Below are positions 1-8,471 of a stretch of 64,000 nucleotides of DNA, one piece after another. The stretch spans positions 2,418,001-2,482,000 of the forward strand of contig CP064963.1 in the NCBI GenBank assembly GCA_016699165.1. The letters run 5' to 3'. This DNA comes from Candidatus Melainabacteria bacterium (lineage in GTDB: Bacteria; Cyanobacteriota; Vampirovibrionia; Obscuribacterales; Obscuribacteraceae). Within the stretch, counting starts at the first letter, position 1; each line of letters starts with the position of its first letter. The position numbers and the translations under genes were made by a program. Below the pieces are notes generated by a model. It did no database searches. It worked only from the letters and a program-made list of their open reading frames with translations, and was not told the DNA's origin.

Positions 1-1
1 C

Positions 2-454
2 AAGGACGGCAAGGTCAGTCTCTACCTCCTGCTTCCCGCCGACGGCACCGACATCGACACTTTCGTCGCCGGTCTTTCGAGCGAGCAGCTCCTTGCGGTC
101 AAGACCGGTTACAAGGAAGAGGTCCTCCTCAGCATCCCGCGCTTCGAGGTCGACTACGACACCGATCTGGTGGAGACGCTCAAGTCCCTCGGCATGGAGG
201 AAGCGTGCAGCGCCGGCGCCAACCTCAGCGGCATGGCCGATGCTTCCATGTACATCCACATGGTGAAGCACAAGACCTATGCCAAGTTCGACGAGGAAGG
301 CGGCGAAGCTGCGGCAGTCACCGCCGTCGGCGTCGGGCTCGAGTCGGTGTCTTTCACGCCGATGTTCACCGCCGACCGTCCCTTCGTGGCTGCGATCGTC
401 GCCGAAGACACCGACACGGTGCTCTTCCTGGGCAAGATCGCCGAGGTCAAGTGA
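2..454 (+). CDS. Serpin, C-terminal part (5' end outside the window)
   Basis: The reading frame is already open at base 2 and ends at 454, giving about 150 residues. The sequence reads as the C-terminal half of a serpin: the strand motif SIPRFEVDYD, the helix and turn leading to GMADASMYIHMVKHKTY, a reactive-centre hinge beginning EEGGEAAAVTAVG, then FTADRPFVAAI and a final LFLGKI, the classic serpin ending. Counting 17 residues from the hinge Glu puts a Glu-Ser pair at P1-P1', so a canonical Arg- or Met-type target is not suggested; the Ala-rich hinge fits an inhibitory serpin. Codons end mostly in G/C, like several other genes here. Serpins are suicide inhibitors of serine or cysteine proteases; this one's target and signal peptide cannot be judged without the N-terminus. 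Confidence 0.85.
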   Translation, partial: KDGKVSLYLLLPADGTDIDTFVAGLSSEQLLAVKTGYKEEVLLSIPRFEVDYDTDLVETLKSLGMEEACSAGANLSGMADASMYIHMVKHKTYAKFDEEGGEAAAVTAVGVGLESVSFTPMFTADRPFVAAIVAEDTDTVLFLGKIAEVK

Positions 455-487
455 CCTTCTGACCGCCAACTGGACTAAGTAACGGGG

Positions 488-521
488 AGGAACTCTGCTC
501 AATGCAGGGTTCCTTCTTTTT
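488..521 (+). terminator. Rho-independent terminator of the serpin gene
   Basis: A stem of 11 pairs (one G-T) at 488-498 and 504-514 with a 5-base loop is followed by TTCTTTTT. It lies 33 bases after the serpin stop codon. Confidence 0.85.
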
Positions 522-558
522 AACCCATCCATTACTAATGCTTATAGTAAAAAATTCC

Positions 559-602
559 GCAGGAAAAACAAGCGGTGATTGGAAATGTTTTCCAATCACC
601 GC
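559..602 (-). terminator. Rho-independent terminator of the 612-1841 gene
   Basis: Arms 572-585 and 589-602 form a perfect 14-pair stem with a 3-base loop. On the minus strand it is followed by TTGTTTTT. It starts about 10 bases after the stop codon of the minus-strand lipoprotein gene. Confidence 0.85.
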
Positions 603-611
603 CTGGACAAA

Positions 612-1841
612 TTACTGCGACCAGTCGCCTTCTGGCAGCTCGATATCAGGAAGCACCGGACATTCAAGCTTAGGGCGTCTGGTCAAACTGGAATTAAAGC
701 CAGTGGTTCTTGGCTTAAGAACACGGTCTTTATACCTGCGCTCACTCACGATTTTCTCATCATCTTCGAAAGTCTGGCGAAGAGCGACATAACCGGAAGG
801 ATACAACAAATAATCCACCCCATCGGTTTCGCTTTCTTTGTTAAACACACGCAGCTTCGCCACTTTGCCGCCTTCAGGCGTCATCGTGAATCGACGCTCG
901 CGAATCGAATCGCCGCTTGGACTCTCTTTGGCGAACAGATCAACTCGTCTGAGTGTAAACTCACCGGTGCAATCAAAGGCGCCTTTAGTGTGCTTCCAAG
1001 ACTGTTCCCAGACAGGATTCGAGGTTGCAGGATTGAAAGCAAGAATTTGCATTTCCTTTTCGCTTTTGCGAAATCGAACTTCAAAAGTCTGGCGCTCAGT
1101 TGAATCAAGATAGTCTAAAACAGTCTCTTCTTGGTACAAACCAAAGTTGATTTTGACTGATTTTCCATCTGAACGAAAAATCTCGCCCGTTGGCGCAAAC
1201 CACTTCTGGCCTGGGATCTTATACGACATCCACAAATTTCCAGACTGATCATAGCTATCAACGAAAACGTCGCGGTCCAAAGTAGTCTTAGTCGATTGGC
1301 TCAAAGAGCCATTCGAGCGATAAATTCTTTCTGAGATTTTAAATTTATCCCAAGCAAAAATCTGTTCGGACTTCACGGTGCGACCGTCATCGAAGAAAGT
1401 CAACGTTTTGTAAGTGAAGTCTGGTAGACGCTCTCCGGTCTTAACCAGAGTGCCATTTTCAAGAAATGCACGATGACTTTTAAAGTTAGCGCTTTGAGGG
1501 ATATAGAAGATTTCGGTCTTCAACTGCCTTTTAGCATCTTTGCTTTTGGCAGGATAGAATTCGACCAATTTTTCAGCAAAGTCATTCAGTCCAAAATAGA
1601 TGAAAGTGCTGGTACCATCGCGATATTCGATGCGCTCCAATTGCTTAGAAGCACCCGCATCACTGTATACAATCCAGTGCTCATCGACATTTGCATCGTT
1701 CGAGTCGATGACGACTCTATTTGACGACTTGGACGGCAAGTCGAAAGTCTTGCCTGCAGGCTCACTCTCGCTACAACTACTAAGCAAAGCAGCTGACAAC
1801 AACAATACTACCCGCGAAGCGCTTATAAAGAAACGCTTCAT
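612..1841 (-). CDS. Lipoprotein with aromatic-rich beta repeats, paralogue of the 26801 and 29252 proteins
   Basis: A 409-residue protein with a short signal sequence ending in a lipobox (ALLSSC, Cys at about residue 23), so it is probably lipid-anchored. The body has no catalytic motif I recognise. It is built of repeated short strands such as LVEFYPA, KTLTFFDDGRTVKSE and ERIYRSNGSL, a pattern seen in MORN-like and YwqK-like beta-meander proteins. The same spacing of YP/DG/Y elements occurs in the 26801-28060 and 29252-30517 proteins, so I treat the three as one local family. Unlike those two, this copy has A/T-leaning codons. It is monocistronic, with its own terminator. Function unknown. 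Confidence 0.7.
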   Translation of the reverse strand: MKRFFISASRVVLLLSAALLSSCSESEPAGKTFDLPSKSSNRVVIDSNDANVDEHWIVYSDAGASKQLERIEYRDGTSTFIYFGLNDFAEKLVEFYPAKSKDAKRQLKTEIFYIPQSANFKSHRAFLENGTLVKTGERLPDFTYKTLTFFDDGRTVKSEQIFAWDKFKISERIYRSNGSLSQSTKTTLDRDVFVDSYDQSGNLWMSYKIPGQKWFAPTGEIFRSDGKSVKINFGLYQEETVLDYLDSTERQTFEVRFRKSEKEMQILAFNPATSNPVWEQSWKHTKGAFDCTGEFTLRRVDLFAKESPSGDSIRERRFTMTPEGGKVAKLRVFNKESETDGVDYLLYPSGYVALRQTFEDDEKIVSERRYKDRVLKPRTTGFNSSLTRRPKLECPVLPDIELPEGDWSQ

Positions 1842-2310
1842 TGCGTCTCCTTTCGTGATTCTACTTTTGTTCTTTGATTTGCACCATAAGGCGCTCGGTC
1901 AATTTTTGCTTGTCGAAACAAGCAAAGGCAATTGGTATCAATAGAGATTAGTACAGAAGCAAAAACTAGTTCCAGATAAAAACAATAGATATGAGACCAG
2001 CATGAGAAAAAGTGGTAAGCAATTACATCTATAATTTATTTATTTTATATAACCATTATTCAAGAGCGAACCAAACACTGTCTGAAATGGTTCATCAAAT
2101 TTGCGTTCCCGATGAAAATTAGCGACGCCTAACCCAATTAATTTTGTTAGCGCGGGTGGCGCAGCATCGAATGAGTTTCACCCGACTAATAAAAAGGAAA
2201 AAAACAGAAAAGAAAAGCTCGTTGCAGTCAGGTTAGAGAATAAGCGGTAGGAAAGTTGCCTTTCCTACCGCTAAGTTGAACTCTAATCTCCAACAATGAC
2301 CTAAGTCACG
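1842..2310. other. Intergenic region, 469 bases
   Basis: No convincing gene. It holds the upstream region of the 612-1841 lipoprotein gene and the terminator of the SufS-like gene (2236-2272). A 14-base string at 2125-2138 (ACGCCTAACCCAAT) recurs at 9699-9712 upstream of another gene; this may be chance. Confidence 0.5.
2236..2272 (-). terminator. Terminator of the 9104-2311 minus-strand operon
   Basis: Perfect 12-pair stem (2243-2254 with 2261-2272, 6-base loop). On the minus strand it is followed by TTATTCTC. It sits 38 bases past the stop of the SufS-like gene, closing the five-gene operon. Confidence 0.75.
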
Positions 2311-3510
2311 TTAGTTGGTACTTGCCAGATTCGACGCCAGTACACATACCAGGCGGTCGATCTCGTCTTTAGTGTTATAGACATGCAGGCTCACTCTAAG
2401 ATAATCGTCGCCTTGCAACTTGCGTCCAAGGCAGTGATCACCTGAGCGAACCATTATGTTTTCACTGTCGAGCAGAAAGGCTATGTCGGACGACGAAACA
2501 CTCTCGTGGCGGAATGAAACTATTCCAAACCCACGATGGCAGCCGCATCGATCCACGCCTGGTGAAAACTCAAGCCCAGAAACGCTCTGGCGCAGCGAGA
2601 AATAAAGATGCCTGGTCAGGTCGGATAACCGCTCTGAAATGGCATCGATGCCGATGCTTTCAATGAAGTCGATAGCCGGAACCATCGAGAGAATAGCCGG
2701 GATATTTTGAGTGCCCGTTTCTTTCAAGCTGCCACCACCAGCGATGACTGGATGCATCGATGCTTCGATAGACGGCTTGGTCCACAAGACACCCACTGCG
2801 TTTGAAGCGAACATTTTGTGTCCAGAAAAAGAAAGGAAATCAACCGGTAAAGTGCCTAGGTCGACTCTTCGGTGACCCACACTTTGAGAGGCATCAAGCG
2901 ATATAAGCACTTTATCGCCCACAATTTTGCGCACCAAATCCACTTCCATGTCTAAGCCATAAAGGTGGTGCACGTGCGTCATTGCAAGCAAGCGAGTCTT
3001 ATCGCTCAACAAAGCGTCTATAGCTGACAGATCGTAATCACCCTCATGATGCAGAGGAATAGTCTTGATGTAAATCCTGATGCCAAACGAAGCAAGCAAG
3101 TCTTGCAAGTTGTACCAGGGCAAAACAGTTGACTTGTGGTCATCGGGACAAAGAAGAATTTCGTCGCCATCTTTGAGGTTTTTCAACCCCCACCCAAGTG
3201 CAACCATATTGAGGCTCTGGGTGGCTCCCGATGTAAATGCCACCTCTCCACTTTTAGCTCCAATAAATGAGCTAACACGCGCCCGTGCATTTTCTATTGC
3301 AGAGGCGAGATTGGTGCTCATTTGATATGAGGCGCGACCTGCGTTGGCGCAGTCTCGCCTGTAAAAATTGCCGAGACAATCAATAACCGTCTTCGGCTTT
3401 TGAGTGGTCGATGCGTTATCGAAGAACAAGTAACCCGGTCGTTCTTTGAAGATTGGGAACTTACTTGCGATATGCGTCCAATCGACAGTTTTTGACTTCG
3501 ATTTTGACAT
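2311..3510 (-). CDS. SufS-like cysteine desulfurase (class V aminotransferase)
   Basis: A 399-residue fold-type I PLP enzyme of the SufS/Csd group. Visible residues: the PLP-binding lysine K232 in SFSGHKMFA, the Asp of SLDASQS (D206), the substrate-side His in DDHKST, and a cysteine in RSGDHC (C360) at the place of the SufS persulfide cysteine (usually RxGHHC). It should take sulfur from cysteine, or act on a related amino acid, leaving a persulfide on C360. No SufBCDU or IscU gene is nearby. Instead it is the last gene of an operon, 3 bases after an SbnA-like/rhodanese fusion, so the likely sulfur acceptor is that rhodanese domain rather than Fe-S assembly (inference). A selenocysteine lyase or a cysteine-sulfinate-type role is possible. 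Confidence 0.85.
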   Translation of the reverse strand: MSKSKSKTVDWTHIASKFPIFKERPGYLFFDNASTTQKPKTVIDCLGNFYRRDCANAGRASYQMSTNLASAIENARARVSSFIGAKSGEVAFTSGATQSLNMVALGWGLKNLKDGDEILLCPDDHKSTVLPWYNLQDLLASFGIRIYIKTIPLHHEGDYDLSAIDALLSDKTRLLAMTHVHHLYGLDMEVDLVRKIVGDKVLISLDASQSVGHRRVDLGTLPVDFLSFSGHKMFASNAVGVLWTKPSIEASMHPVIAGGGSLKETGTQNIPAILSMVPAIDFIESIGIDAISERLSDLTRHLYFSLRQSVSGLEFSPGVDRCGCHRGFGIVSFRHESVSSSDIAFLLDSENIMVRSGDHCLGRKLQGDDYLRVSLHVYNTKDEIDRLVCVLASNLASTN

Positions 3511-3513
3511 TGG

Positions 3514-4848
3514 TCAAGCTCCGCGCTCGATTGACAAACCGCTGTCGCGCCAGGAGATAAAACCACCGGCAAGACTTCTTGCTTTGTATTTCTTGGACAA
3601 AAGATAGACGACAAATCTCTTCGAATCATCTCCTTGAGGACAAACGAGCAGGATTTCCTGACTCTTCGAAAATGGCACACCAAAATCGAGAAGCTCAGAA
3701 AGCTTCTCGGCTGGTATATTCACCGAACCTGGAATATGGCCGGCTTTATAAGCCAAACCACCGCGCATATCGACAACAAGCGTATTTGCATCGCTATCGA
3801 TCAAGGCTTGTGCTGCCTTGCAATCGATTTCAGGTGCGCCTGAAGCGTCTCTCTCGCTCACAAAATGCACACCGGTCTTTTTCTCGACACCAGCCGAAAA
3901 GAGCCCCGGGCGGTATTTTTGCAAATAAGAGAGATACCACTCAACACGATCGCAAACAATAAACACGGCGTTAGCCTCTTGCTCTAGTGCTTGGTCGACC
4001 TGGCTCAGATACTTGCAAGCGGCGCTAAACGCGGCTCCACTTGTAGGTCCAGCAAGGACACCAAGCTTGCGCGCAAGGGTTATCATGCCATCAATTGCGT
4101 CATCGGTACTGGCTTCAAGTACAGCTTCATAAAGCTCGCGCTTGAACAGTCCCACTTCGAACATTTCATCGGCATTGCGAATACCCGGAATGACATGGCT
4201 CTTCTTAGCCACGACACCAATAGCCTTGAGCTTTGGGTTCAGACCTTGCAAATACTGAAGACAGCCGCGCGATGAGCCCGTTGTGCCCATGCCGGCGATA
4301 AGATAATCGACCTTGCCATTGCCACTACCCGCGATATCATCCGCAATTTCCGGCCCGGTGCAACTTTGGTGCGCCGCCATATTTTTGGCATTAGTAAACT
4401 GGCTTGTATGCAAGAATTTATCTGGCTCCATAGCCATTTCACGCTCGATTTGAGCAATAGGATTGTTCGGATCACTTGGATCCGGACAAGAAGACATGGA
4501 GGGAAATTCAGCCAGATCGACCTGCAAAAACTGCAGAATCTGCTTCACTTCGCGCACCGCAATGCGATTAGTCACCACCCGAAGAGGTATGCCTTTCATC
4601 GCACAAAGAACAGCCATGGCCTTCGCCATGTTGCCGCTGGATGATTCAATCACCGATTTACCCGAAGCAGAAAGCGCGTCAAGCTCGCCTGCAAGAATAT
4701 TGAAAGCCGCACGGTCTTTAAGCGACCCAAGCGGATTTAGATGTTCGAGCTTGGCGTAGAGCTTGATATTTTTCAAGCCATGCACAGCCGGGTCGATGAG
4801 AAGAAGCGGTGTGCGACCAATAAGTTCGCTCACTGATTTGACTAGCAT
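3514..4848 (-). CDS. SbnA/CysK-type PLP synthase fused to a C-terminal rhodanese domain
   Basis: 444 residues from an ATG at 4848, which has a good upstream GGGAAGAG; an upstream extension would overlap the next gene. Residues 1-330 are a fold-type II beta-replacement enzyme: PLP lysine K44 in LNPLGSLKDRAAF, the substrate loop SSSGNMAKAMA, and the PLP-phosphate loop GMGTTGSS. The SSSGN form is closer to SbnA-like enzymes, which use O-phosphoserine, than to housekeeping CysK. Residues 350-440 are a rhodanese domain with active cysteine C403 in CPQGDDS, able to carry a persulfide. The start lies 16 bases after the decarboxylase stop, and its own stop is 3 bases before the SufS-like gene. The fusion plus neighbour imply sulfur transfer coupled to amino-acid synthesis; the product is unknown. 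Confidence 0.85.
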   Translation of the reverse strand: MLVKSVSELIGRTPLLLIDPAVHGLKNIKLYAKLEHLNPLGSLKDRAAFNILAGELDALSASGKSVIESSSGNMAKAMAVLCAMKGIPLRVVTNRIAVREVKQILQFLQVDLAEFPSMSSCPDPSDPNNPIAQIEREMAMEPDKFLHTSQFTNAKNMAAHQSCTGPEIADDIAGSGNGKVDYLIAGMGTTGSSRGCLQYLQGLNPKLKAIGVVAKKSHVIPGIRNADEMFEVGLFKRELYEAVLEASTDDAIDGMITLARKLGVLAGPTSGAAFSAACKYLSQVDQALEQEANAVFIVCDRVEWYLSYLQKYRPGLFSAGVEKKTGVHFVSERDASGAPEIDCKAAQALIDSDANTLVVDMRGGLAYKAGHIPGSVNIPAEKLSELLDFGVPFSKSQEILLVCPQGDDSKRFVVYLLSKKYKARSLAGGFISWRDSGLSIERGA

Positions 4849-4864
4849 TTTTCTCTTCCCTTGT

Positions 4865-6346
4865 TCAGATTGAATCAAAAGGTGAATATTTTTCGTCCAG
4901 GACGAAACGATAAGCAGACGACTCTCCACCAAAGGCAGTTAGAGCCACTCTCCTTGCACGCGGTTGCATGATTGATTCGCTGGCGCTGAAGTCCATCATG
5001 TAAGCAGCGGTATTGATGAAAGCTAGCATGTCGCCCGCCTTAGGTTCGCGCGGCAGAAAGATCTTACGCCTGAATATAAGGTCACTTTCGAGGCAAAGAT
5101 TGCCTGCAAGATAAAACGGCTTATAGTCAGGCTCGCAGTCTTCACCATCTGATGAAAGAAGAACTGGATCCACCAGCACTTCTTGATCGAGAAAACAGAG
5201 GTCCTGGCGTTTCATTTCCAGAACCACTAATGGATTCTGCAAACTGGTGTTTTTTACCTCAATCACTCTGGCAAGGGTAAACCCGCACTGGTCGAGGATC
5301 GAACGCCCAGGCTCAAGCCAAAGCTCAATCATATTATCACTCAAGAACTGGCTTAGAGTCTGATTGTCCCTGGATGCAAGTTCGCTATCAAGCAAATTCT
5401 CCAGAAAAGTGGTGCCTGCATTTGGCTCGAAGAAGCCGTAAGTATTGAGATTGCCTCTAAGCACCCCGTCCTTGGCTGACAAACCGAAATGATTATTCTG
5501 CCAGGTGAATGGAGAACGTTTTGCCAGAGCAGACAATTTGAGCTGAGCGTTGAAGTTGCTCCAATCGCTTTCATGAGCCAAATAGTTAGTTTTAAAACCA
5601 CCACCGATATTTAATACCCTGGGCGAAAGCCCCATATCTAGAGCGCGGTCGAAGAGGTTTAAAGTTTCTTCTATTGCTTGCACACGCTCGTCGAGTCCGA
5701 TGGTATCGAGATGAAAACTAAATCCAAGCAGCTCCAGATCCGTGCTGTTCGAAGACACAAAATCTAGAGCTTGTTCGGCAAAAGCATACGAAATACCGAA
5801 ACGACTCTCTTTCACAATAGGCGCGCTGCCGCTTGTAAAGCCGCTCAAACGCAAGAGAATGGGTGTGCGACCAACAATATTGATGGTCTTTCTCAATTTG
5901 CAAACGCGCTCAAGCTCGCTCATACTATCCACATTGATTGTGGTGCAGTGCAAAAGACACAGACCCAAAAACTCGTCGTTTTTGGGTCCGGTAGCCTCCA
6001 GCCTAGAGCCGTTGAAGCCGCAGGCCAAAGCGTGTTTCAATTCGCAAGACGAAGCTACATCGACACTGGCTTTAGCTAAAGCCAGACGACGCAAGATAGA
6101 ATCTGATTGATTCGATTTGTGAGCGAAAAAAACTCTGCCCATAATGCGCCTTGCATTTAGAGCCTGAGCGAAGCGATCAAGATTTAGCGAGGCTATGTCC
6201 GGCAAAAGTAAATTGGCCGGACTGCCCACGCATCGAAGAATGTCAGACAGAAACTGCGGACGCTGCAAGATGTCCTTGACCGCATCGCTTGTGAGCGGTC
6301 TCAAAAGAATAGGAACATCCGGCGCCTTGGTCGATTCAAGCGTCAT
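4865..6346 (-). CDS. PLP-dependent decarboxylase, Y4yA/SbnH/LysA-like
   Basis: 493 residues from an ATG at 6346, preceded by AAAGGAAAA. It has the fold-type III barrel and C-terminal beta domain of diaminopimelate/ornithine-type decarboxylases: the PLP lysine K77 in FAHKSN, HLDTIG, the phosphate-binding loop NIGGGF, and EPGRS. The long N-terminal lead and overall size are closer to the Y4yA-type family than to LysA, and SbnH in staphyloferrin B synthesis is a related decarboxylase. Pairing with an SbnA-like enzyme recalls the sbnA/sbnH partnership, but no sbnB-like dehydrogenase or siderophore synthetase is present here. Likely reaction: decarboxylation of a diamino-acid or substituted amino acid made by its neighbour (inference). 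Confidence 0.8.
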   Translation of the reverse strand: MTLESTKAPDVPILLRPLTSDAVKDILQRPQFLSDILRCVGSPANLLLPDIASLNLDRFAQALNARRIMGRVFFAHKSNQSDSILRRLALAKASVDVASSCELKHALACGFNGSRLEATGPKNDEFLGLCLLHCTTINVDSMSELERVCKLRKTINIVGRTPILLRLSGFTSGSAPIVKESRFGISYAFAEQALDFVSSNSTDLELLGFSFHLDTIGLDERVQAIEETLNLFDRALDMGLSPRVLNIGGGFKTNYLAHESDWSNFNAQLKLSALAKRSPFTWQNNHFGLSAKDGVLRGNLNTYGFFEPNAGTTFLENLLDSELASRDNQTLSQFLSDNMIELWLEPGRSILDQCGFTLARVIEVKNTSLQNPLVVLEMKRQDLCFLDQEVLVDPVLLSSDGEDCEPDYKPFYLAGNLCLESDLIFRRKIFLPREPKAGDMLAFINTAAYMMDFSASESIMQPRARRVALTAFGGESSAYRFVLDEKYSPFDSI

Positions 6347-6377
6347 TGTTTTTCCTTTGCGTTGACTTATTAGTCTT

Positions 6378-8456
6378 TTAGAGTGGCAATCTGCGCAGAC
6401 GAAGCGCATTTAGGACCACCACAATCGAACTCAAAGACATGGCTGCCGCACTAGCGACTGGTCCTAAAGCAAGATTGAGTCCAAGTACAAGATAGAGTCC
6501 AGCAGCGGCAGGAATGGCTAGAAGATTGTAAGCGAATGCAAGAAGCAAGTTCTGCTTGATATTACCAAGCATCGCATTGCTCAATTTCATTGCTCTCAAA
6601 ATGCCTTTCAAATCGCCTTTGACCAGTATTATATCGGCGCTCTCCTGAGCGATGTTGGTGCCGTCGCCCATAGCAAAGCTAACATTGGCACAAGCAAGCG
6701 AAGGTGCATCGTTAATGCCGTCACCTGCCATTGCCACGCAAGCACCGCTCGATTTGAGACCAGTGACAAGCGACGCTTTGTCGGCTGGACTGAGGAAGGC
6801 ATGAACGTTTTCCTCTTTTATACCAAGCTCATTTGCGACCTGCATGGCCACTGCGGTATTATCACCGGTGGCTATATGCACGTTGATACCGCGTGCCTTA
6901 AGTTCATCAATAGCCGACTTAGCTTCAGGCTTAACTTGATCTGAAAGATCAAGACGAGCTTCAAGCTTACCGTCGACTGCGACATAAACAGCAGTGAACG
7001 AACCCAAAGGAGCATCGAGCGTATCGACACCTGCAAGATTCACATCCATCTCCTTAAGAAAGTCAAGGCTGCCTGCGATAACTCGCTTGCCATCGACTTC
7101 TCCAAGTACACCATAGCCTGCCAACGAATCGAAATCGTTGCACTCCAAGATTTGAGAACCAGGCATTTTTCTTATGCCTTCGACGATAGCCAAAGCAAGC
7201 GGATGTTCGCTTTTGGATTCGAGTGCTGCAACCATAGACCAAAGGCGAGAGTCTTGAATTTCAGAGCTAGCCACTCGGGCTGTTTTCTGCAATACAGGCT
7301 GCCCCAGAGTGAGTGTACCCGTTTTGTCTATCACCAGAGTGTCCACCCTGGAGAGAATTTGCATTGCAGCGGCATCTTTGAAAAGAATGCCTGCTTGCGC
7401 AGCGCGTCCCGAAGCAGTGACAATCGAGACCGGCGTAGCCAGCCCCAAGGCGCAGGGACATGAAACGAGCAGAACCGCCACCGCACGCCACAAAGAATCA
7501 ACGGCGCCAGCACCCGAAAAGTACCAGGCTCCGAAAGTTATTGCAGCCACTGTGATAATGACCGGTACAAAAACAGCCGCAATTTTGTCGACTGTTTGCT
7601 GGAGCGGAACGCGGCTTTGCAAAGACACACTCACCAACTCAATAATTTGGTGCAATATGGTTTGATCCCCGACCTGCTCAGCTATAACATCCATGCTGCC
7701 CGAGATCACCACAGTGCCGGCTTTCACCTGATCGCGACTCTGCTTAGTGACTGGCATAGATTCACCCGTCATCATGCTTTCATCTACCAGGCAAGAGCCT
7801 TCGACCACATTGCCATCGACTGCAATTTTCTCTCCTGGGCGCAAGCGAAGCTTGTCACCACATACGATGGCACTTGTCTTAACTTTAACTTCAGAGCCAT
7901 CGTCGAGCAAAAGACTCGATTCATCTGGCAAGAGACTTGCCATAGCCCGAATTGCCTCGGTAGTGCCATATCTGGCTTTAGCTTCCAGATACTGACCAAG
8001 CCAAGAAAGTGTCGCTATCATTGCAGACGATTCAAAATAGAGCATATGCTCGCCCAAGGCCATTGCCACCAGGCTATAACCGTAAGGTATAGCGATGCCC
8101 AAACTGAGCAGGGTAAACATATTGAGCCGTCCGTTCTTGACCGATTCAACTCCTTGCTTGAAGAAATCGCCGGATATAAACAGAACCGGAGTGGCCAAAA
8201 CTAACTGCAAAATACAGCCCAGTGTGTGGCCGATGCCCTGATGAGACATACTTGTGCCGGTCATCGGCATGGCAAACATGCCAAGCATGGAGACAATAAT
8301 AAGAGGAACAGCAAACAAAGCGCACCAGCGCAATTTGTTTTTGAGCACCTCGAGTTCGTTTGCTGCCTGCTCTGACTTTTCAGCCGAAGAGGGCCCCGAT
8401 TTAGTGACAGGCTTACCAGAGCAGCAACTTTTAGGTGTGGATATTTGATGTGACAT
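6378..8456 (-). CDS. Cu(I)-exporting P1B-type ATPase, lacking an N-terminal HMA domain
   Basis: 692 residues. Diagnostic motifs: ion-path SCPCALGLATP (C333, C335), phosphorylation site DKTGTLT (D377), SEHPLA in the nucleotide domain, GDGINDAP in the hinge, and transmembrane residues AYN and MSLSS near the C-terminus, which are typical of the Cu(I)-specific subgroup. The usual 70-residue heavy-metal-binding domain is absent. The N-terminus has only a CC pair (residues 11-12), followed by a Met/His-rich loop (MAMPMTGTSMSHQGIGH-like) between the first membrane helices. It sits between a His/Met-tailed membrane protein (15-base gap) and the PLP/sulfur genes (31-base gap), so all are probably cotranscribed. 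A copA-like detoxification role is the default, but the context suggests loading of copper for, or protection during, a dedicated pathway. Confidence 0.92.
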   Translation of the reverse strand: MSHQISTPKSCCSGKPVTKSGPSSAEKSEQAANELEVLKNKLRWCALFAVPLIIVSMLGMFAMPMTGTSMSHQGIGHTLGCILQLVLATPVLFISGDFFKQGVESVKNGRLNMFTLLSLGIAIPYGYSLVAMALGEHMLYFESSAMIATLSWLGQYLEAKARYGTTEAIRAMASLLPDESSLLLDDGSEVKVKTSAIVCGDKLRLRPGEKIAVDGNVVEGSCLVDESMMTGESMPVTKQSRDQVKAGTVVISGSMDVIAEQVGDQTILHQIIELVSVSLQSRVPLQQTVDKIAAVFVPVIITVAAITFGAWYFSGAGAVDSLWRAVAVLLVSCPCALGLATPVSIVTASGRAAQAGILFKDAAAMQILSRVDTLVIDKTGTLTLGQPVLQKTARVASSEIQDSRLWSMVAALESKSEHPLALAIVEGIRKMPGSQILECNDFDSLAGYGVLGEVDGKRVIAGSLDFLKEMDVNLAGVDTLDAPLGSFTAVYVAVDGKLEARLDLSDQVKPEAKSAIDELKARGINVHIATGDNTAVAMQVANELGIKEENVHAFLSPADKASLVTGLKSSGACVAMAGDGINDAPSLACANVSFAMGDGTNIAQESADIILVKGDLKGILRAMKLSNAMLGNIKQNLLLAFAYNLLAIPAAAGLYLVLGLNLALGPVASAAAMSLSSIVVVLNALRLRRLPL

Positions 8457-8471
8457 TTTCTGTTCCCTAGA

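Noticed and set aside
2125..2138. 14-base string repeated at 9699-9712 as a shared regulatory site
   Set aside because: Matches of this length are expected by chance in 64 kb, and the flanks and the distances to genes differ.
2145..2200. tRNA-like segment (GCGCGGGTGGCGCAGC)
   Set aside because: No acceptor stem, anticodon arm or CCA-compatible closing pairs could be found.
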